A DNA stretch of 64,000 nt from Trebouxia sp. TZW2008 (lineage: Eukaryota > Chlorophyta > Trebouxiophyceae > Trebouxiales > Trebouxiaceae). Where the stretch lies: the NCBI GenBank assembly GCA_002118135.1, contig BDIU01000047.1, positions 186,001 to 250,000 on the forward strand, in the 5' to 3' direction. This document shows, piece by piece, positions 58,301 through 64,000 of this stretch. The notes below the pieces were generated by a model that was not told the DNA's origin, ran no database searches, and was given only the letters and a program-made list of their open reading frames with translations. The position numbers were made by a program, and so were the translations under genes. Every line of letters starts with the position of its first letter. Position 1 is the first letter of the stretch.

Positions 58301-58834
58301 GATCTACGCGACAAAGAATGGGCAAACTTATGACTGCTGCGTATGTGTTGCAGGTCCTCCCTGTCATCTATGATGCTTCCAAATGATGTGGTGGGCAGAT
58401 ATGCCTCAGCTCCAGACCTGCAGGCACTGGCAGCAGACCCTACTGCCCGCAGGGCACTCCAGCCCATCAGCCCTCTAGCCACACCTGCTAAGGCCCCTCC
58501 ACCTGGCTCCGAAACCAGCTTGTCACACAGCCAGGCTGGTTCTGGAGCCTCGCCAAGCACATCTTGGAAGGGCACTGACTCAGGGACCAATGTGTCTCAT
58601 GCAGCTCAGCCCATATTGGGCGTGCCAGTAGAAGCACAGGCTGTGAGCAAAGCAGACCAGAAGTATTTTCAGAAGGTCATTCTGCAGCATGAGAGGGCCA
58701 CAGCTCTTCAGAGGCAGGGCCAGCGCTGTGTCAAGATGTTAGCCAGGAACTGGATGTTCCTGTTGTTTGCGGTGCTTAACGCAGCTGGCATCTGGTTTAT
58801 GTCTGGTGCTTTGAGCTCTTTGAAGTCACAGTGA
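52151..58834 (+). CDS. Sec14-like CRAL-TRIO lipid-transfer protein with C-terminal membrane anchor
   Basis: Twelve exons join in phase to 837 residues: 52151..52201, 52366..52410, 52479..52563, 52774..52895, 53077..53175, 53470..53553, 53755..53844, 54189..54402, 54841..55492, 56299..56643, 57206..57451, 58354..58834. Residues 1-290 form the Sec14 unit: CRAL-TRIO-N (QERTLFRFLRARKMNVTAAA), then the lipid pocket with DLAGLRLNMLNQNTIKV, SRMFLVNIPLMFAAVWKVL and DRDQLPESLGG. Sec14 proteins move phosphatidylinositol and other lipids between membranes. About 500 residues of low-complexity sequence follow, with a poly-Gln run and basic blocks (RQRRPRKPRSGKKGG). The protein ends in one hydrophobic segment (WMFLLFAVLNAAGIWFMSG) nine residues before the stop, a probable tail anchor. 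Plant Sec14-nodulin proteins end differently. Three introns carry exon echoes. Confidence 0.9.
55265..55300 (+). repeat. Coding (CAG)12 repeat, poly-Gln
   Basis: A near-perfect CAG run in the ninth SEC14 exon encodes about 11-12 glutamines in the disordered linker, between SISSS and HSGGV. Confidence 0.95.
55769..56370. repeat. Five copies of a SEC14 exon start
   Basis: The acceptor and exon start GTGCAG|GCGCAAGCCAGAG recurs at about 55780, 55891, 56097 and 56219 before the true exon at 56299. Copies one to three keep RRKPEESQQAV-like coding, then meet TGA or a frameshift; copy four is short. Units differ in spacing (110-200 bp), and flanking CATGTGCAG sequence is copied too. Confidence 0.9.
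56560..56790. repeat. SEC14 exon end and donor duplicated
   Basis: The end of exon 56299-56643 (from GCAGATGCTGCTGTGGGTGC to CACAAAGG|GTAAG) recurs at about 56697-56775 with a GTATGG donor. A faint third copy lies near 56905-56960 (CACAGTCCTAGCAAAGGGTA). Confidence 0.85.
57398..57965. repeat. Serial copies of a SEC14 exon end (CTCACTCTCAGGGTAAG)
   Basis: The exon end at 57451 with its donor is echoed at about 57555-57615 (nearly whole). Short decayed forms follow near 57707, 57752, 57823, 57885 and 57942, each with an AGCTCACTCTC-like core followed by a GTAAGC, GTGAAC or GCAAGT site. Confidence 0.75.
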
Positions 58835-59406
58835 CGAAACAGGAATTGTTGCAGTGGTCTGTTACCTGATGCCACTTTTATTTCTGGCCAGATGCGCATG
58901 CAACAATTGAGTTTGTTTCGAATACAGGATCTGCCGAACCCTGCAGATATTTGAGGTCATTGTTGAACGATCTGGCATCACGATGTTATTGTCTGCATGA
59001 ATCCACATGCACATGCGCAGATGTATACGCAGGGCCTATACGTTCAGCAATCATGTCATTCTGAGGCGCTGATATACCGAAACGCCATGGCTCAATTTCC
59101 AGCACCTGAGGTACTGTCAGACAACTTTTGTACCGTGCTTGTGATGCAAGCAGGAGTTGCTTGAAAATGGCTCTGTAAAATTGGTGTTCAATTGACTGAA
59201 GGAAGTAATGTGTGTTCGGCTACAGCAGCACATTGTCAAGCAACACAACCCTGAAACAACGAAGCTAAAGCTAACATAGTATACATAAAGCTATCCAGCA
59301 CTACCTGAACTTGATGCAAAACTGTGTCCAATGACGAGACCGACTCAACACTGCAATCTATGTGCTTTGCAGCACGCGTTCTGGGTACAGTTTACACTCA
59401 TCTGAT
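58835..59406. other. Convergent 3' flanks of SEC14 and the MscS gene
   Basis: No supported gene in this interval. Confidence 0.5.
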
Positions 59407-62400
59407 TCATTCACTTGAATGTTCATCATCCCACGTATCCCGCTCATCACTCATGTAGGCACTCCTCCAGTAGGGGTGAAGGCCATTGTAGTTGTACTGA
59501 TACAAGTACTGGTCCTGAACAGCAGGGTCGTAGGCCATGCCAGGAAATGGGCTGTATGTGTAGTAACCAGGAATGCCTCGGTAAGGAGGGACAAACCCTG
59601 GTGGCGGCTCCTGATGCTGTGCTCCGTCTGCCTCAGCATTGCTGCCAGGATCTTGGTGAGGGTGTGCATGAGACCCATTACCATTACCATTACCATTGCT
59701 GCTGCCATTGCCACTGCCGTTGCTGCTGCCACTGCCGTTACTGCTTGCTTGACTGGTAGCTGCCGGTCTAGGTGGGCTGCTGTCAGCAGACTTAGCTCTG
59801 ACATCATAGGAGCTTGGAGGCGGCGGCACAGGGTGCCTGCATGCCAAGAGACACTGCTTCAAAACATTCTGCTGCTGAAGTAATGCCACTGACGCATCAG
59901 TTTGAGCCCGTACATGAAGAAGATTTGAAGAGTCTTGAACATGTTATAGGCTCACGTCAGCCAGCAAGGCTGGTTGCAGGTGCTATACAGTTGGAATGAC
60001 CATATGCCCTTTAAACAATACATGGACCGTGTGCATACTTGGATGTAAGACTTCTAGTGATCAATATTCCCAAATCAAAAAGCTTTTTGAACAGCGATGA
60101 TCCTTTGCCGCTCCATCTCCCTCACTCCAAACACAATAGCCCATGTCAGGGGCTAGAGGTGTTGCCATATCAGGCTGCATAGCACTGTCAGGCTGCTGTG
60201 CCAACAGGTGCATTTGCAAAATGCAAGATATGAGTAACGGACACAAGGCAGCTAAGTAAATCATGAGCTGATCTTACCGGCTTGCAGCCATGATCCGTTG
60301 CCGCTCCATCTCCTCACTCCAACCACGATAGCCCATGTCAAGGGCTGAAGGTGTTGCCATTTCAGGCCGCATAGCACTGTCAGGCCGCGTGACACCATCA
60401 GACTGCTGACTGGTTGGTTCCTGGTGGCTATGTCTAGACCAAGGCCGCCTCCTTTCACGCTTTGAGTCCAAAACCATGAACTCTGAGGTTAGGAACTTGC
60501 TGTTTGGCATGAAGAGCCGCTGCCTGCCATTCTTTATGATGGTATACCTGAAACACAGGTTGAGCTGTTTACAAGGAAGTGCAGCTACCAAGGAAGATTG
60601 CATTTGCCAATCGCACCTGCAAGCCGTGCTTGCCTGAGGTGACAACCCCTGAGAATGCAGCAATCACGCTGTTGGGCACAAAGTGAGCATCATGTGGGTT
60701 GCTGGGTGACACCAAGGCATATGTCAATGCCAGCAACGATTAGCAGCAGCAGCTGCATCAACAGCAGCAGCGACAGGAGCAGCAGTGACAACAGCAGCAA
60801 CAGCAACCCTTGGGAGGCGCTGTGAGGGCTGGAGCTTGCCTCAGGTCTACTTGCTCACAGGAGCCCTCATACCAGCCAGGCGTGGGGCCAGGGGAGGCAG
60901 CAGCTGACTCTCCTGATGCCATGGAGCGCACAGCGATGCGGTCACCCAGCCTGAAGGGCTGGACGGCAAACAGGAAGAACCCTGCAGCGCACGTGATGAC
61001 ATCAGTCACACTTACAGTGACAGTGATAGCAACCCTGATAACACTGAGCACGGTGACAATGATGATAATGATGGTAACAACCACAATGATAAGACTGCTT
61101 CAAAACATGCTGGCACATGTGCTAGGCGTGCATGTGGCTCGTACGATAATCTTGTTGCACCTGCTGTATGCTCCCTATGCTGCACACGAGTTTGATCAAT
61201 CCAAACATTGCTTGTCACAGGGACCCAATTGCGTTTGAACAGACAATATCCGGATGCGTGAGTACTGATTCATGGTGTATCTGCTAGGTTGTTGCATCAT
61301 GCTCTCACGCAGCTCATCACATGTGACATGATGAGCATGCAGCGTTTTGGAAGCTGCATTGCATACAAGCGCAGACCGCAAGTCACATGCATGGAAGCTT
61401 CTCATCAAAACCTTGGAGGGGATGTGTGTTGAAGCATCGTACCTGCCAGGAAGTTATGGGCCAAGTCCTTAGCAGCTATGGCAAGGCAGACGCCAGCAGG
61501 CAGCAGAAGACCAGACACATTCACACCCAACGCCGACAGAATGATCACCCCAGCTCCAAGCATGGTCACCAGCTCTGATCCTGTGATGATAGCTGCAGTG
61601 ATGCGGTGATCCACTGCCCCTTGCCGCTGAAGGTAGTGCACTGTGCTCTGAACCACTGAATTCGCAAACCAAAGAACCCAAAGCAGGACGACTACGAGAC
61701 CAATGCGGGGGAAAAGGAAGCTAGCGTTGGCCTTGATGCTGCGGAACAGCATGCCCGTTCCCAGAAGCAGGGGCGCCAACATAGGCAGAGACACCTGCCA
61801 CACACCAAAGCAAGGGCTTAGTCAAGCTTCAAGCCACGAAAGGGCAGTCAAGCCTTGGGCCACCCCCACTCAGTCAAGGTGTCAGTCAACGCAGCTTCCA
61901 AGATCTATGTGCACCAAATGCACTGCATGCTGGTGGTCAGTTGTCTGATTGCTTTTGGCCAGCAAGTTTGCTGCAAATGTTGAGCAGACCAGGGTTACAA
62001 GCCATCAGGGTGTCAAAGTAGAGAGTCAACTGCATTGGCTAGTGCCTGAAAGCAGCAGAGTCCTGTATTGAGAGTACAGGCAGAAACAAAGGGAATGGCA
62101 AGCTCTAACAACAACAGCATCATTGTTGGGTACGGGCAGGGGATTGATGGTGCACCTGGCTTGCTAAGAGGCCAACTTGAGTGGCAACAAGGGCCATCAA
62201 GGCTGGCAGCTTGACACTCCACTGAGCCATGGACACTGTGGTACGCATGCGCTTCAGAGAAGGCCGGTCCCACCACCACTGCACCTTGCCCCAAAAGTCC
62301 TGTACACAAGGATTTGACACTGTAAGCAGCTGAACATAAGAGGCTCACACTACACTGCTGAATTCCTAATGAGCATGCATGCTGCTGCAGAGTTGTCAGG

Positions 62401-63992
62401 TATTTTGTAAAGCAGGCACAGCGCTGCTGATTGCTGTTGCAACCAGATGCACAGGAGAGGGCTGGACTTGTCGATCAGCAGACATTCCTGCTGCAAAGGC
62501 GACAGGTTTCAGCCAAGCAACCAATGACTTTGTTGGTCAATTTTGTAACTTGAAAGACAGGAGTGGCAGTGACAACACTTGACTTGGACTCTTGCGTGAG
62601 TTCTATAAGTTGATGGGTCTGCAGGTTGCAGCAAACAGGGCGAGGCAGTTTGTGCAAGAAGGTATAGCATCGCAAGCTTACATCGGGGCAAGGCCGGTCT
62701 TCAAGCAGTTCTGCTTTGGCTCTGTTGCGGTCAGCTACAGCCCGTGCCTCAACAAGGGCATGCCTTGCTTGCTGCACACTGTCTGTCACCATGCTGCTGA
62801 CGACATCTTGCGCTACTCTGCTAGTGACAGTGACAGCTCTATATGTCTCTATAGGTGTGACGCGGATAGTCTGCCACACCTTGACAAATCTGAACCAGAA
62901 ACTGCAAGCAGCAAGAGGGCATGCACTTATGCAGAGGCTGAAGGCATATGGCCAAGGTAGCAAGGCAAAGTCAGTGTGTACCTTCTCCAAATGAACAACA
63001 ATACTGCAACTGCTGGATTAATTTCTGATATCTCAGCCAACAACTCCTCCTGCAATTCCAGCATTGACTTTGAGTGTGCCATTCCAATGGTATGTGGCCA
63101 CTGCAGGTGGACGAAAGAATAGACACTCTGGCTAATTTTGCTGTCACCTTGCGCTTCTCTTGGTTTTTCTGGCGATGCCTGTCAGCAGAAGTCTGAAAGA
63201 GCAGAGTGGGTGCTTGCTGCTGAGAAGCTTTTCGTCGTGTGTGTAATTGGAAGTACGTCGAGTCATCATAATCGTCTGAGTCATAGCTGTGCATGTAATC
63301 ATCTGGGTCCCAAGCTGCAGCTGTTGCTATGCCTAAGTTTGTTGACGATGAGGCGGTTTTGTAGCACCTGACGCCGAGACTCTGCAGACGTTCCGAAAAG
63401 CATTGGAGCATGGCCAACATGCTATAAGTTGTTTGGCGCACGTGTGAGCTTTGTCTTGCGGCACCTTCGACTCTGGTCTGAAGCGTCGTTTTCGATGCTG
63501 GCTGGAGTGCCAGCTTGGGCACGTATGACAGAGGGTTGCAGCATGCAGTGGTTTCCGGGCGAGCGAAGGCCCCACGAGTCTAGTGGCACCTCTCGAGCAC
63601 ACAGAGGGACGCCAGGTGGTCATGCTTAAGCAGCGCCATAGTCAAACCATCCAAGCGGCTGCTGAGTCTGCTGTGAAGATCAGCAACAGGGCGGAGGGGG
63701 TGCGCTCTGTCAGAATGGAGAGCTCCTCTCGACAGACAGATCTATCTGAACGAACGCGCGACTTGCCTTGAGATGCTGACTCGCTGCGTTTGAGACAACA
63801 TTGCTGAGGGATTGTAGCACTTGACTCACACACGCGATCACACGGAGTGCGCAAAGTGGTCCTTGGCGTGCTGGCGTTACTTGCGCTGTTGTCGTTGTTC
63901 TGCGGCAAGCACAACTCGCGCGCCAGATCCCGACCGAGTGGGCCCGCCCATTGCACAGCAAGTCTGTTGCGGCCCTGAGCATGGCATCGCAT
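59407..63992 (-). CDS. MscS-type mechanosensitive ion channel (MSL-like)
   Basis: Minus-strand exons that join in phase are 63049..62982, 62901..62682, 62299..62156, 61794..61443, 60981..60840, 60547..60278 and 59836..59407. At least one upstream exon ends at 63149 (DDYMHSYDSDDYDDSTYFQ). The start is unresolved; ATGs at 63992, 63987 and 63982 lie at the window edge and the gene may begin outside. MscS channels open under membrane tension. Four or five hydrophobic segments lead to the pore helix region (VSGLLLPAGVCLAIAAKDLA). The MscS beta-domain follows (FAVQPFRLGDRIAV, GWYEGSCEQVDLRYTIIKN, LFMPNSKFLTSEF). A Gly/Asn/Ser repeat and a Tyr-rich end complete it. The intron at 60839 uses a GC donor (GAG|GCAAGC). 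In plants such proteins sit in plastid or mitochondrial inner membranes; the location here is not resolved. Confidence 0.85.
60075..60410. repeat. MscS exon end copied into the following intron
   Basis: The minus-strand exon end 60278-60405 is echoed at about 60085-60205 (shared words TGCCGCTCCATCTCC, AATAGCCCATGTCA-like, GGTGTTGCCAT, CATAGCACTGTCAGGC). The copy lies downstream of the donor in transcript order. Confidence 0.9.
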
Positions 63993-64000
63993 TGCTCAAA

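Noticed and set aside
59415..59883. Long plus-strand frames over the MscS C-terminal exon
   Set aside because: The minus strand carries an exon spliced in phase to the MscS domain; the plus frames reflect its Gly/Asn/Ser repeat.

Overview
This window is nuclear DNA from a green alga (Chlorophyta). The evidence is a chlorophyll a/b-binding antenna protein and a starch synthase, together with intron-dense genes whose introns mostly read GT...(T)GCAG and cut genes into exons of about 30-350 bp. The look is trebouxiophyte-like, but the exact taxon is an inference. There are no prokaryotic operons, CRISPR arrays or recognisable transposons. I built gene models by hand from splice sites, reading phase and remembered family motifs. 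Exon joins are given for each gene; most close exactly in phase.

Layout: (1) 1-6 kb: fragments of a minus-strand gene at the edge, a small plastid-targeted membrane protein (918-1710) and an Lhcb antenna gene (3696-6004). (2) 6.8-17 kb: a cell-cycle/ubiquitin block with RBX1 (minus), WEE1 kinase (minus) and, head to head with WEE1, CDC20 (plus), then a 193-aa conserved protein of unknown role. (3) 17.1-35.7 kb: one very large chromatin gene of 30 exons that stays in phase to 2381 aa. It combines a bromodomain, a DNMT1-type replication-foci (RFTS) domain, DDT and WHIM/WSD motifs, a BRWD/PHIP-like Tudor region, an ARID domain and a second Tudor-like module. (4) 36.4-44.4 kb: a starch synthase, a minus-strand protein with a ubiquitin-interacting motif and an EF-hand-like segment, and an uncharacterised plus-strand gene. 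(5) 45.1-50.3 kb: a UBE2G-type E2, a plastid-type GNAT acetyltransferase and TOM40. (6) 52-64 kb: a Sec14/CRAL-TRIO protein with a C-terminal membrane anchor, and a MscS-type channel (minus).

Two features stand out. First, many introns of the chromatin gene, SEC14 and MscS hold decayed tandem copies of the neighbouring exon edge including its splice site (exon echoes), in one case inverted. Second, four introns in four genes must be GC-AG introns because only a GC donor keeps both phase and the conserved protein sequence. Also notable are an RBX1 that seems to have lost all four ligands of the third zinc site, and an N-gap flanked by a perfect 63-bp inverted repeat that is probably an assembly fault.
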